DNA from: Modestobacter muralis
GTDB lineage: Bacteria; Actinomycetota; Actinomycetes; Mycobacteriales; Geodermatophilaceae
Direction of reading: 5' to 3'
DNA length: 46,645 bases
Assembly: GCF_010682105.1 (NCBI RefSeq)
Contig: NZ_JAAGWH010000067.1
Location: forward strand, 1-46,645
The translations under genes and the position numbers were made by a program. The notes below the pieces were generated by a model. It was not told the origin of the DNA. It made no database searches and worked only from the letters and a program-made list of their open reading frames with translations. Shown here in pieces: positions 25,453 through 34,342 of the stretch. How positions within the stretch are numbered: the first letter of the stretch is position 1; every line of letters starts with the position of its first letter.

Positions 25453-28400
25453 ATGATGACGCTGCACGTGCTGGGAGCCGGGACCGGCTACCGGTACCTC
25501 ACCGACCAGGTGGCCGGCGGGGACGGGCAGCGCCAGGCAGGGCAGTCCCTCACCGACTACTACCAGCAGACCGGCAACCCCCCGGGTCGCTGGATGGGCA
25601 CCGGCGCCGACGTGCTCGGGGTCGAGGGTCAGGTCGCCACCAAGCAGATGCACAACCTCTACGGGCTGGGCCTGCACCCGGAGTCCGGGGTCCAGCTGGG
25701 CCGCCGGTTCCAGGTGTTCCGGTCCATCGCCGAGCGCGTCCGTGACCGGCTGGACGCCGCCCAGGCCAGCGGCCGGCTGCTGTCGGAGACGGCCGTGGCC
25801 GTCATCGAGAAGGAAGAGAACACGAAGGGGGAGCGGCAGGCCGTCTCCGGGTTCGACCACGTGTTCTCCCCGGTCAAGTCGGTCTCCCTGGCCTGGGGGC
25901 TGTCCACCGATCCGCACGTGGTGGCACAGATCGAGGCCGCCCACCACGAGGCGGTCGCGCACACGATCCGGTGGCTGGAGCGCGACGTCGCGTTCGCCCG
26001 GACCGGCACGGCCGGCGTCGCCCAGGTCGACGTGCACGGCGTCGCGGTGGCCGCGTTCGACCACCGCACCTCCCGCGCGGGAGACCCCGATCTGCACACC
26101 CACGCGGTCATCTCCAACAAGGTGCTGGCCCGCCTGCCCGACGGTGAGACCCGCTGGCTGACGCTGGACTCCCAGGCGCTGCACAAGGCCGCGGTCGCCG
26201 CCTCCGAGCGGTACAACCGCACGCTGGAGGAGGAGGTGTCGCGTCGGCTGGGTTGGGAGTTCGAGGTCCGCGCCGACCAGGACCCGGCCGAACCGACGGC
26301 GATCCGGGAGGTCGCCGGGGTGCACCTGGGGGTCATCCGCGGGTTCTCCCGGCGGCGCAACGAGATCGAGGAGCTGCACGGCAAGCTGGTCGAGGCCGAC
26401 CACCGGGAGAACGGTCGGGCCCCGTCGAAGGCGAGGCAGTACGAGCTCGCGCAGCAGGCCACGCTCGCTCTCCGCCCGGCGAAGGTGACGACGGAGACCG
26501 TCGCGGAGGAACGCGACCGGTGGGCCGCGCAGGCGGCTGGCCTGCTCGGGCCCGAGGGGCTGGTCGAGCTGCAGGAGCGGCTGCTGCCGGCCGATCCGCT
26601 GGCCCTGGCCACTGCCCGTGACGTGAGCGATGAGGAAGTCGAGGACCTGGCGGCCGCGACGCTGGCCGACGTCACCGACCGCCGGTCGACGTGGACCGTG
26701 CGGCACGTCCAGGCGGCCGCGCAGCGCGCCTCCCGTGAGCTGCTGATGGCCAGTCCCGAGGCCCGTGACGCCCTGGTCGGCCGCATCGTCGCCCGGGTCA
26801 TCACCGGGCAGGGAGAGTGGCAGCAGGTCGTCCGGCTGGACCCGCCGGAGGCCATTCCGGCACCACCGGAGCTCCAGCGCGCGGCCGGGGAATCGGTGTT
26901 CCACTCCCACGCCAGCGAGCGCTACACGACCACCGCGCAGCTGGAGGCCGAGGACGCGCTGCTCACCCACGCGCGCCGCGAGGACGGGTTGGCGGCCAGC
27001 CAGGCGGACCTCGACGTCGCACGCTGGGCGGCCCAGCAGCGGGGCATGCCGCTCACTGGCGACCAGCTCGCCGCGGTGACGGCGCTGACCCGTTCCAGCC
27101 GTGGGCTGCAGCTGCTCATCGGTCCCGCCGGCACGGGCAAGACCACCACCGTGCGCGGGCTGGTGGAGACCTGGCAGGCCGACGGGGTGCGGCGCGTGCA
27201 CGGCCTGGCGCCCACCGCTGTCGCCGCCGCGGTGCTCAAGGCCGAGACCGGGATGGTGGAGACCGAGACCCTGCACCAGTGGGCCGCGCAGGTGGAATCC
27301 ACGGGTGCCGTGCCGTTCGCTCCCGGGGACCTCGTGGTCATCGACGAGGCCGGGATGGTGGGTACCAGCAGGCTGCTGGACGTCGTGGACGCCGCCGAGA
27401 GCGCCGGTGCCAAGGTGGTCCTGGTCGGCGACCACCGGCAGCTCGGCGCGATCGAATCCGGGGGCGCGCTGCGGCTGCTGGCCACCGACGAGCCCGCCGC
27501 GGTGGCGGAGCTGACGACGGTCTGGCGGTTCGCCGACGTGGCCCCCGACGGCACCCGGACGATCCGGCAGTGGGAGGCCGACGCCTCCCTTTTGCTGCGC
27601 ACCGGGGATGCGGCCGCACTCGATCCCTACATCGAGCACGGGCGCGTCAACTCCGGCGTCGAGGCCGTTCTGCTGGAAGACCTCTACACGGCGTGGAAGG
27701 CCGATCAGGACGCCGGCCTGACCGCGGTGATGATCGCCTCCCGCGCCGACGTCGTCGCCCGCCTCGGCGTCCGGGCGCGCGCTGACCGGGTCGCGGCCGG
27801 CGTGGTGGAGGCCGACGGCGTCCAGCTGTCCGACGGCACGACGGCCGGTGTGGGCGACGTGATCGTGACCCGAAAGAACAACCGGCTGCTGCGCGCCGGG
27901 GGCGAGTTCGTCAAGAACGGCGACCTCTGGACGGTCGAGGCAGTGGACAGCGACGGCGGCCTGCGCGTGCGCCACACCCAGCACGAGGCGGAGGTGACTC
28001 TGCCCGCGGAGTACGTCGCCGAGCGGGTCGAGCAGGGCTACGCCATGACCGTGCACCGCGCCCAGGGCTCCACCGTGGACGCCGGCCACGTGCTGGTCGA
28101 TGACACCTACTCCCGCGAGCTGCTGTACGTGGCCATGACCCGCGGGCGGCTGGGCAACACCGCGCACGTGGTCACCGATCACGTGCTGGACCCCGACCTC
28201 GAGCGGCCCGCGGAGCACGAGCGGCTGGCTCGGTCGGTGCTCGGTGAGGTCCTGCGGCGGGAGTCCGGGGACCGGTCGGCGACGGAGACGCTGCGCGAGG
28301 CGTACGCCGCTGCGGGGTCGCTGCGGACCCTGCTGCCCCGCTACCAGTACGCCAGCGGCGTGCACGCGGACTCCCCGGCCCGGGACGTCGTGGCCGCCGG

Positions 28401-29598
28401 CATGGCGCCGGATGCGGCCGCCGAGGTCGTCGCCGCACCGGCGTGGAACGCGCTGGCCGAGCGGATCGGGATGCTGGAGGCGCGCGGCGTCGACGTCGCC
28501 AGCGAGCTGCGGGCGACGCTGGCCGAGCGCGACCTGGGCGGTGCGGAGGACCCAGCCGCGGTGCTGCACATGCGGCTGCAAGGGGCGGTGGAGGCATCCC
28601 GTCCCCCGGGCGGGGACTGGCTGCCGCCAGCCCCCTCGGGCGGGGATGAGTCCCTGCCCGTCTACCTGAGGGAGCTTCGGGAGTCGATGGAGACGCGGGC
28701 AGCCGACCTGGGCGCGATCGCTGCGGTGGAGCGGCCGGACTGGACGATGAGCCTGCCGCCGGTCCCCAGCGAGCCCACGGCCCGGGCCGGCTGGGAGCAG
28801 GTCGCCGGCCGCGTGGCCGCCTACCGGGAGGCCTACGAGGTGACCGGGATGGACCCCCTGGGCGAGCTGCCGCGAGAGCCCCGTCAGCACGAGGCGCACG
28901 ACCAGCTGCGCGAGGCAATCGGGCAGCTGCCCAACGTCCAGGGCGAGCAGGAGCTCCTCATCCAGATGGAGGCCGCGAAGCAGCGGCTGCGGGTAGCCGA
29001 GAGCGACTACTGGGCCGCGCAGCGGGAACCCGGCCCGGCGGCCGCTGGTGCGGCCGAGCGTCAGGTGGAGGCAGCGGAGAAGACGCTGGCCCGGCTGGCC
29101 GAGGCCGAGGAGGCCGAGCAGCGGTGGGAGCAGCTGGCCGCCAAGCAGGCTCAGACCGCCGGTGAGCTGGCCCGCGCCCGGGCCGAGGCGGAGACAGCCC
29201 GACGCCGGGAGAAGGCGGTCAAGCAGGGCGTCGTCGACGACCTGCAAGCGCGGCGGGAACGCGACGCCGCGGTGCTCCAGAAGGCCGCTGAGCTGGCCGC
29301 CAAGGCAGCTATCGGCCTGCCGCCGGCCGCAGCCCGGGATGCCGCGCGAGCCGATGCGGCGCGGACCCTGGCCGCAGCCCGGACCCTCCTTGCCGAAGGC
29401 GTGGCGGAGCGGGCCCGGCGCGCGGCCAAGCTGGAGGCTCGACGCGTGGCGACGGAGACCGCGCTGCGCGAGGCCCGCCACCACGTGACGGAACTCCACG
29501 CGCGCATCGGTGCCGACACCGCCGCGGTGGACTCACCGCGGCCGGTCGAGATGGGCGAGTACCGCCCGACCGAGACCGGCCGGGAGCGGGAGCGCTAG
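25453..29598 (+). CDS. MobF family relaxase-helicase (TrwC/TraA-like)
   Basis: A protein of about 1381 residues. The N-terminal relaxase domain (1-310) starts MMTLHVLGAGTGYRYLTDQV, with candidate catalytic tyrosines Tyr13/15 and Tyr36/37 (TDYYQQTG) and the metal-binding DPDLHTHAVISNK (about 213). An SF1 helicase follows: Walker A GPAGTGKTT (about 557), VVIDEAGM (about 629), LVGDHRQLGAIESGGA and YAMTVHRAQGST with LYVAMTRGR (about 862-900). The last 450 residues are Ala/Glu/Arg-rich coiled coil. It nicks oriT, stays bound to the 5' end and unwinds the strand. ATG at 25453 or 25456 is chosen because the domain begins there; upstream codons in the frame overlap the hairpins. A long minus-strand open frame opposite it is a codon-bias shadow. 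Confidence 0.93.
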   Translation: MMTLHVLGAGTGYRYLTDQVAGGDGQRQAGQSLTDYYQQTGNPPGRWMGTGADVLGVEGQVATKQMHNLYGLGLHPESGVQLGRRFQVFRSIAERVRDRLDAAQASGRLLSETAVAVIEKEENTKGERQAVSGFDHVFSPVKSVSLAWGLSTDPHVVAQIEAAHHEAVAHTIRWLERDVAFARTGTAGVAQVDVHGVAVAAFDHRTSRAGDPDLHTHAVISNKVLARLPDGETRWLTLDSQALHKAAVAASERYNRTLEEEVSRRLGWEFEVRADQDPAEPTAIREVAGVHLGVIRGFSRRRNEIEELHGKLVEADHRENGRAPSKARQYELAQQATLALRPAKVTTETVAEERDRWAAQAAGLLGPEGLVELQERLLPADPLALATARDVSDEEVEDLAAATLADVTDRRSTWTVRHVQAAAQRASRELLMASPEARDALVGRIVARVITGQGEWQQVVRLDPPEAIPAPPELQRAAGESVFHSHASERYTTTAQLEAEDALLTHARREDGLAASQADLDVARWAAQQRGMPLTGDQLAAVTALTRSSRGLQLLIGPAGTGKTTTVRGLVETWQADGVRRVHGLAPTAVAAAVLKAETGMVETETLHQWAAQVESTGAVPFAPGDLVVIDEAGMVGTSRLLDVVDAAESAGAKVVLVGDHRQLGAIESGGALRLLATDEPAAVAELTTVWRFADVAPDGTRTIRQWEADASLLLRTGDAAALDPYIEHGRVNSGVEAVLLEDLYTAWKADQDAGLTAVMIASRADVVARLGVRARADRVAAGVVEADGVQLSDGTTAGVGDVIVTRKNNRLLRAGGEFVKNGDLWTVEAVDSDGGLRVRHTQHEAEVTLPAEYVAERVEQGYAMTVHRAQGSTVDAGHVLVDDTYSRELLYVAMTRGRLGNTAHVVTDHVLDPDLERPAEHERLARSVLGEVLRRESGDRSATETLREAYAAAGSLRTLLPRYQYASGVHADSPARDVVAAGMAPDAAAEVVAAPAWNALAERIGMLEARGVDVASELRATLAERDLGGAEDPAAVLHMRLQGAVEASRPPGGDWLPPAPSGGDESLPVYLRELRESMETRAADLGAIAAVERPDWTMSLPPVPSEPTARAGWEQVAGRVAAYREAYEVTGMDPLGELPREPRQHEAHDQLREAIGQLPNVQGEQELLIQMEAAKQRLRVAESDYWAAQREPGPAAAGAAERQVEAAEKTLARLAEAEEAEQRWEQLAAKQAQTAGELARARAEAETARRREKAVKQGVVDDLQARRERDAAVLQKAAELAAKAAIGLPPAAARDAARADAARTLAAARTLLAEGVAERARRAAKLEARRVATETALREARHHVTELHARIGADTAAVDSPRPVEMGEYRPTETGRERER

Positions 29599-29686
29599 GT
29601 CGCATCTTTTAGGTGCGGTGTGAGGGGAGGACGGCGGCCAGTCAGCAACCCTGTTGAGACAGCGAGACCGGCAGTTCTGTGTTGAA

Positions 29687-29719
29687 CGAGGGCGCCGACA
29701 GAAGATGTCGGCGCCCTCG
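29687..29719. terminator. Strong bidirectional terminator
   Basis: CGAGGGCGCCGACA (29687-29700) and TGTCGGCGCCCTCG (29706-29719) form a perfect 14-pair stem with a five-base loop. It lies 88 bases past the relaxase stop and 21 bases past the stop of the convergent secreted-protein gene, so it probably ends both transcripts. Confidence 0.85.
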
Positions 29720-29739
29720 TCCGCGTTCAGATGAAGGTG

Positions 29740-30258
29740 TCAGCTGGTGACGGTGACCGACTTGCCGGTGACGGCCTGTGTGAAGCCCACCGAGACACCC
29801 GTCCCGTAGGCGTTGTTGTTGCACACCTGCGAAGAGCCGCCCTGAGGAATCCAACAGATTCCCTTGACGGAGTGGCCGCTAGTCACGAGGGTGCCGCGAT
29901 CGGTCCAAGTGCCGGTGTAGGTCTGCGCGCTTGTAAAGCCGACTTGGGCGTACGGCAGGGAGATCGGCTTCCAACACGTGTCCCTCGAACCACACGGGTT
30001 GCTTATGGCGTTCAGCGACAGCCCGGACGTCGGGGTCTTCGAGACTGACACCACCGCCCCTGTCTGAGCGTCGAGGACGACGGCAGTACCGGTCGTGGCG
30101 CTAAGTCCCCCGGTTCGGGCGTCGATCACCACGCTGGAAGCGGCTCCCTCGACACTGGGAGCGGCAAGCGCTGTACCCCCGCCAACGGCGACCAGGCCCG
30201 TCCCGAGTGCGCAGGCCAGGAGAGTGTTCTTCATAGCGCGACCCATGTTCAGCTTCAT
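29740..30258 (-). CDS. Secreted four-cysteine protein, unknown function
   Basis: A 172-residue precursor. Residues 1-32 are a signal peptide (basic start, TLLACALGTGLVAVGGG, ALA cleavage box). The mature part is Thr/Ser/Val-rich to about residue 80 and then holds a compact domain with exactly four cysteines (89, 95, 135, 146) in NPCGSRDTCWK, KGICWIP and QVCNNN, with GTWTDRGTLVTSGHSV between, likely two disulfides. GGGAAG precedes the ATG. I recognise no family. It lies inside the conjugation region, between relaxase and transfer operon, so an exclusion, attachment or antibacterial role is possible but unproven. Codon choice looks less GC-biased than its neighbours, hinting at separate acquisition. 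Confidence 0.8.
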   Translation of the reverse strand: MKLNMGRAMKNTLLACALGTGLVAVGGGTALAAPSVEGAASSVVIDARTGGLSATTGTAVVLDAQTGAVVSVSKTPTSGLSLNAISNPCGSRDTCWKPISLPYAQVGFTSAQTYTGTWTDRGTLVTSGHSVKGICWIPQGGSSQVCNNNAYGTGVSVGFTQAVTGKSVTVTS

Positions 30259-30435
30259 GATCTTCCCGTCATCGAAGGGGACCTAGAACCGCTGACGCAA
30301 CAGACGTTCACCGGTACGGCCGCTGATGCCGCAGACTCTGACAGTGACTCAGGGTCGCGACAAGACCTCAAAGCGTGTCGCTGCAGTACCGCTTTGGCGT
30401 GTCGTGAACCCTTCAGCTGATCTATTGTCTGACAC
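30259..30435. other. Upstream region of the secreted-protein gene
   Basis: About 180 bases of lower GC than the surroundings, presumably with the promoter of the minus-strand secreted-protein gene. No palindrome or consensus hexamers stand out. Confidence 0.35.
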
Positions 30436-30660
30436 TCCGACGCTCTTGCCGCTCACTGGAAGACGCTGACCGCTACCCAGACGCATCCGTACCGGTGTGC
30501 GTCCGCTGGTCCGTTGAGTAGTGCGCCCCCGCGCTCTCAACGAGTGGCCAGAGAGCGAGGACCGCGGCGACGCGTGGCTGGGCTGCATCGAGTATGACGG
30601 AAAACGACTTCCAGGCCGCCTTCGCTGTCGACCAGTCAATGCCGGCTTAGAACATCGAGC
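30436..30660 (+). pseudogene. Decayed copy of the hypothetical gene at 22439-22915
   Basis: Joined frames give SDALA, SLEDADRYPDASVPVCVRWS, a TAG (30519-30521), CAPAL, then EDRGDAWLGCIEYDGK, then AFAVDQSMPA, a TAG (30648-30650), NIER. Each piece aligns in order with the intact protein: ALEDAERML, VPVRVRWSGQWHAPALL, EHRGDGWLGCVEY, FAFAVGRWTPAWNIEP. Both stops replace a Trp codon of the intact copy, and at least three frameshifts are needed. It is a dead paralogue pointing the opposite way to the living one, about 8 kb distant. Confidence 0.8.
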
Positions 30661-30703
30661 GCGGAGGACGTCTCTCCACCGTTCCGACCCGCAGTGAAGC
30701 CGG

Positions 30704-31312
30704 TCAGCTTGAGGTGCCGTTGAGCCAAGCCGGATTGTCCCCGATGTGGGCGAAGACGTCGCCGGGATTAGCGGGCTTGAGCGTCTCCAGCTGCTCGGCG
30801 GCGGCGTTCCATCCCGTCTTGTGCCCGTTGGGGGTGCAGGCGTCGGGCGCCTTCCCGAAGTGGAGGGTCTTTAGCCGCTGCTGGAAGTTGGGCAGCCACC
30901 GGTCGTGCCAGTACATGCCCCGCTCCGGGGAGGCGACGAGGGTCTGGTGGATGTCGACCCAGCCGCTATAGAGCGAGGCCAGGTCGTGCACCAAGCGCGG
31001 GTGCTGCGGCCAGCAAGGCAGCACCAGGTCAGTCACCGACACCGCATAGTCGGTGTTGAGGTGGTCGACGAAGGCCACCAGGAGACCGGCGAGCTCCTCC
31101 CGCTGGGTCTCGGTGAGCGAGTCCAGCGACCACGGCCGGGGCGCGCCGGTGGCCGCCAGTAGCCCGGCGATGCCTTTGGGGCCCTTTAGGTCGTCACCGC
31201 CGACGGCATCAGCGGCCGACGCGGTGCGACCGCCGTCGCACATGCCGCCGTCGTGGGGGTGTGTCTCGTGGTCGACGTCGACCCCGCACCGGACCCACAG
31301 CGGGCCGGTCAC
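30704..31312 (-). CDS. DUF4913-like protein of the transfer operon
   Basis: A 202-residue soluble protein. GTG at 31312 overlaps the TGA of the coupling-protein gene (GTGA). The C-terminal half reads LPCWPQHPRLVHDLASLYSG, WVDIHQTLVASPERGMYWHD and RWLPNFQQRLKTLHFGKAPD, the Trp-rich style of DUF4913 proteins that often end actinobacterial conjugation operons; I assign the family with caution. The N-terminus has a His/Cys cluster (CGVDVDHETHPHDGGMCDGG) that could bind metal. It is the last gene of the nine-gene minus-strand operon. Function unknown; a role linked to the coupling protein is inferred from translational coupling. Confidence 0.75.
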   Translation of the reverse strand: MTGPLWVRCGVDVDHETHPHDGGMCDGGRTASAADAVGGDDLKGPKGIAGLLAATGAPRPWSLDSLTETQREELAGLLVAFVDHLNTDYAVSVTDLVLPCWPQHPRLVHDLASLYSGWVDIHQTLVASPERGMYWHDRWLPNFQQRLKTLHFGKAPDACTPNGHKTGWNAAAEQLETLKPANPGDVFAHIGDNPAWLNGTSS

Positions 31313-33162
31313 CGGCGGGTCCCGGCGTCGTAGGCGGCCTGGGCGCGGGCGTACTCGGTGGCGCGCACGTCGGCGCGCACCGCCCGGGCCTGGGCGACCT
31401 CGGCGGCCACGGATGCTGACTCCCGGCCGATCTGGCGGCGCAGCGGCCGGGAGTCCCGGTAGGACTTGGAGCGGGCCATGAACAGCTTGCAGCCCAGCAC
31501 GCGGACGACGGACTGCCCGTCGGCGAGGGTCTGCTGGTCGGCGGCGCTGATCGCGTCGCGCCACTCGTGGCTGTCGCTGTACTGCCGGTTGCCGATGTTG
31601 CCCGAGACGTTGACGGTGGTGACCCGGGCGAGGCCGGCCTGCTCGGTGAGCTCGTCGGCGATGGAGGCGTCGTAGCCACCGACCATCGTCACCTGCACGT
31701 TCTGGGCCAGGGTCTCCGCGGCGTCGCCGTAGAGCTCCTTCTCCTGGGCGGCGTTCTGCAGCCCGTAGACCAGGCCGACGCCGTAGGACCGCATCTCGTA
31801 GGCCACCTGGGGCAGCGAGGCGATGGGCACCAGCCCGCGCAGCTCGTCGAGGACCGCGACGGCGGGCACCGGCAGGCGGGAGCCCGGCGAGCTGATCGCC
31901 ACCTCGCGGGCGGTCTGCAGCCACTCGTCGGCGAACAGGGTCAGCAGCGGGGACACGCTCGCTGCGGTGGTCGGGGAGGCCAGCAGGTAGACCGTGGCCC
32001 CGTCGCGGATCAGGGATTCGAGGGTGACGCCGCCGTCGCGGGCGAAGGCCGCGCCCTCCTTGGTGGCGAAGGGGAACATCGCGTTGGCCACGAACCGCTC
32101 GACGCTGGAGGTGGTGCGCTCGGCGCGGTCGTCGAGGTGCTTGAGGAGTGCGATCCGGGTGGCCTGCTCGGCGGCGGTGTGCCGGTCGATGATGTCGTGC
32201 GGCTCGGTCAGGCTGATGTTGCGCTGCCACCGGATGATGTCCTCCACGCTCCGGCCGCCGAGTGCTGCGGCGTGCAGCCAGGCGGCGATGACCTGCATGG
32301 CGGCGTCGCGGAAGAACCCGTCCTGGGCGTCGGTGCGGTCCCCGTCCTCGGTGCCGGCGACCAGGCCGCGGGCCCGCCGGTAGGCCAGGGACACCTCCTC
32401 GCAGCCGTCGATGAAGTCCCACGAGAGCCGGTCGAAGCCGGCGGCGTACCGGTTGGCGGGGTCGGAGAAGTCCAGGACCCACACCGGGCGGCCGGTGGCC
32501 TGCCGGGCGCGGACGGTCTCCCGGAACAGGTCGTCCTTGGTGGTGCCGATCAGGGCAGCTCCGGGCACGTCGCGGGCGATCTTGGTCAGCAGCCGGGCGG
32601 TCTTGCCCCAGCCGGTGCGGGCGATGACCCGGACGCGCTGCTCGAAGCTGGCGACCAGCTGCCCGCCGTCGGTGTGCTCTCCGAGGATGTAGCCGAACGC
32701 GGTGATGGGCTGCTGGCGGCGGATCCACCAGGAGTGCAGCCGGTTGCGCCCGGCGAGGTCGGGGCGGGTGAACCGCCCGGCCCGGCGCGCGGACCGGGCG
32801 GAGACGTGCCGGCGGACCTCTGACCACTGGCCGCGGGCGCGGGCGCGCTCGTCGACGTTGGCGGCCCGAATGATCGGCCGCGCGACCACGGCGATGATCA
32901 CCGCGGCGATCAGGACGCCCCAGATGACCCACCAGGTCCGGTCGGCCGGGGCCTGCATCACCGTCCACAGCGGCGGCTTCTCAGCACCGGCGGCGAACAC
33001 CGACAGCCGGATGCGCGGGTACGGACCGGTCCAGCCCGCTCCGGTGAACCAGTTGGGGATCGCCCCGCCCACCATCCAGCCCGTGCCGCCGGCGATGAGG
33101 ATGACGATGCCGGCCCAGGTGTTCAGGGTCCGCTCGCGGCGGGTGGGGGGTCTGCGACTCAT
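31309..33162 (-). CDS. Type IV coupling protein (VirD4/TraG/TraD ATPase)
   Basis: A 617-residue membrane ATPase. Two N-terminal helices (about 15-38 and 72-95, WWVIWGVLIAAVIIAVVARP) anchor it. Walker A is RVIARTGWGKTARLL (about 184), an aromatic variant with Trp before Gly-Lys-Thr; LIGTTKDDLF follows; Walker B is AVAVLDELRGL (about 439), followed by the characteristic YEMRSYGVGLVYGLQNAAQE. It docks the relaxase-DNA complex to the secretion channel and pumps DNA. ATG at 33162 is 26 bases after the hydrolase stop. The all-alpha domain is present between the Walker motifs. Its 3' end overlaps the next gene by four bases. Confidence 0.93.
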   Translation of the reverse strand: MSRRPPTRRERTLNTWAGIVILIAGGTGWMVGGAIPNWFTGAGWTGPYPRIRLSVFAAGAEKPPLWTVMQAPADRTWWVIWGVLIAAVIIAVVARPIIRAANVDERARARGQWSEVRRHVSARSARRAGRFTRPDLAGRNRLHSWWIRRQQPITAFGYILGEHTDGGQLVASFEQRVRVIARTGWGKTARLLTKIARDVPGAALIGTTKDDLFRETVRARQATGRPVWVLDFSDPANRYAAGFDRLSWDFIDGCEEVSLAYRRARGLVAGTEDGDRTDAQDGFFRDAAMQVIAAWLHAAALGGRSVEDIIRWQRNISLTEPHDIIDRHTAAEQATRIALLKHLDDRAERTTSSVERFVANAMFPFATKEGAAFARDGGVTLESLIRDGATVYLLASPTTAASVSPLLTLFADEWLQTAREVAISSPGSRLPVPAVAVLDELRGLVPIASLPQVAYEMRSYGVGLVYGLQNAAQEKELYGDAAETLAQNVQVTMVGGYDASIADELTEQAGLARVTTVNVSGNIGNRQYSDSHEWRDAISAADQQTLADGQSVVRVLGCKLFMARSKSYRDSRPLRRQIGRESASVAAEVAQARAVRADVRATEYARAQAAYDAGTRR

Positions 33163-33187
33163 GACGGGGCTCCGCTCGGTCGGGACG

Positions 33188-34342
33188 TCAGTAGACGCTG
33201 ACGTGGACGTGGTCGTAGTGGCAACCGCTGATCTCCGCCGGGTTCGGGCACCCGTAGACGTCGGAGGAGTAGGGGCCCCAGGAGCCGGGGTTGGCGGCCT
33301 CCCAGAACAGGCCCTGCCAGATCAGGTACTTGACCCCGAGGGCGGCCTGGTTGGCCACCAGGTAGTTCGCATACGCCCAGCCCTGCGCGACCGACACGGG
33401 GTCCAGGTGGTTGAAGAAGACGTCGCAGGCCCGGCCCAGCGGGTGATCGCTGGTCGGGTTCCAGGCGTGGGCGTCCCAGCAGGTGATCCCACCGCCGGCG
33501 TACCCCTGGCCCTGGGTGGCCTGGATCAGCGCGAGGGTCCGCGGGGTGATCCGCCCGGTCGTCGTCGGGTCATCGAGGGTCGCGGCCTCAGCGGGGAAGG
33601 CGGTCACCGTGACCAGCCCGGCCGGGATGACCGGGCCCTCGGCCCCGGCCGCGCCACCGATCAGCCCGCACACCGAGGGCGCCGGGGCGGCGGGGTCGAC
33701 ACCGGCGCCGGTGTCCAGCTCGCCGGGGTCCAGTGCCGGGGTGTCCCCGGCGGCGGTGACCAGCTGGGCGGCCAGGGTCTCCCACTTGGCGTAGGCGTCT
33801 CCGAAGCCGCTGCGCTGCACTGCCTGAGCGGCCACGGTCAGCGGCATCGTCTCCCAGCCGGGGACCCCGACCAGGCCGTTGAGGAACTTCCCCGTGGAGT
33901 AGACCGGGTCCAGGATCTGCTCCCGGGACCCCCAGCCTTGCGAGGGGCGCTGCTGGAACAGCCCGAGGGAGTCCCGGTCCCCGTAGTCGATGTTGCGCAG
34001 CACCGACTCCTGGATCGCGGTCGCCACGGCGATGACCCCGGCGCGCATCGGCAGCCCGCGGCCCTTGACGACGGAAACGATGACGGTGACGTTGCCGGTC
34101 TGCTCGGCTGAGACGGTGATGGAGGACTGGGCCGCGGTCACCGGGTAGGGCAGCAGGGCGGCGTCGACGTCGCCGGTGAACCCGATCCCGGTCTGCACCC
34201 CGCAGCCGGCGGCCGCCTGCGCCGTCGTGGTGGACGCGGCCCCGACCAGCATCAGCCCGACGGCGGCCACCACCAGGCCCAGCAGGAGCGCGGGCAGACC
34301 GATCTTCACCCACAGCGCGCCGCGGACCACCCCGCCGATCAC
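33188..34342 (-). CDS. Two-domain cell-wall hydrolase of the conjugation machine (Tn916 Orf14/TcpG-like)
   Basis: A 384-residue protein. GTG at 34342 overlaps the upstream TGA. A membrane anchor lies at about residues 13-36. A lysozyme/transglycosylase-like domain follows, with Glu112 in AIQESVLRNIDYGDRDSLGL (the FQQRPSQGWG stretch is typical of conjugation muramidases). The C-terminal domain has SDHPLGRACDVFF (His300, Asp307) and ends CHYDHVHVSVY (His378, His380), a pattern like M15/VanY-type peptidases that bind zinc. So one enzyme would cut the glycan and another the peptide, opening the wall for the channel. Tn916-type hydrolases usually pair a muramidase with an NlpC/P60 Cys peptidase; here the second domain differs. 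Confidence 0.88.
   Translation of the reverse strand: MIGGVVRGALWVKIGLPALLLGLVVAAVGLMLVGAASTTTAQAAAGCGVQTGIGFTGDVDAALLPYPVTAAQSSITVSAEQTGNVTVIVSVVKGRGLPMRAGVIAVATAIQESVLRNIDYGDRDSLGLFQQRPSQGWGSREQILDPVYSTGKFLNGLVGVPGWETMPLTVAAQAVQRSGFGDAYAKWETLAAQLVTAAGDTPALDPGELDTGAGVDPAAPAPSVCGLIGGAAGAEGPVIPAGLVTVTAFPAEAATLDDPTTTGRITPRTLALIQATQGQGYAGGGITCWDAHAWNPTSDHPLGRACDVFFNHLDPVSVAQGWAYANYLVANQAALGVKYLIWQGLFWEAANPGSWGPYSSDVYGCPNPAEISGCHYDHVHVSVY

Noticed and set aside
25246-29499. A 1417-codon open frame on the minus strand across the relaxase gene
   Set aside because: It mirrors the plus-strand codon pattern of a gene with clear relaxase and helicase motifs; its product is His/Gly/Arg-rich with no domain. 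It is a high-GC shadow frame.
31313-32968. Upstream part of a 754-codon minus frame ending at 30704
   Set aside because: Beyond the GTG at 31312 it runs out of frame through the coupling-protein gene and is Arg/Pro-rich noise; only 30704-31312 is coding.
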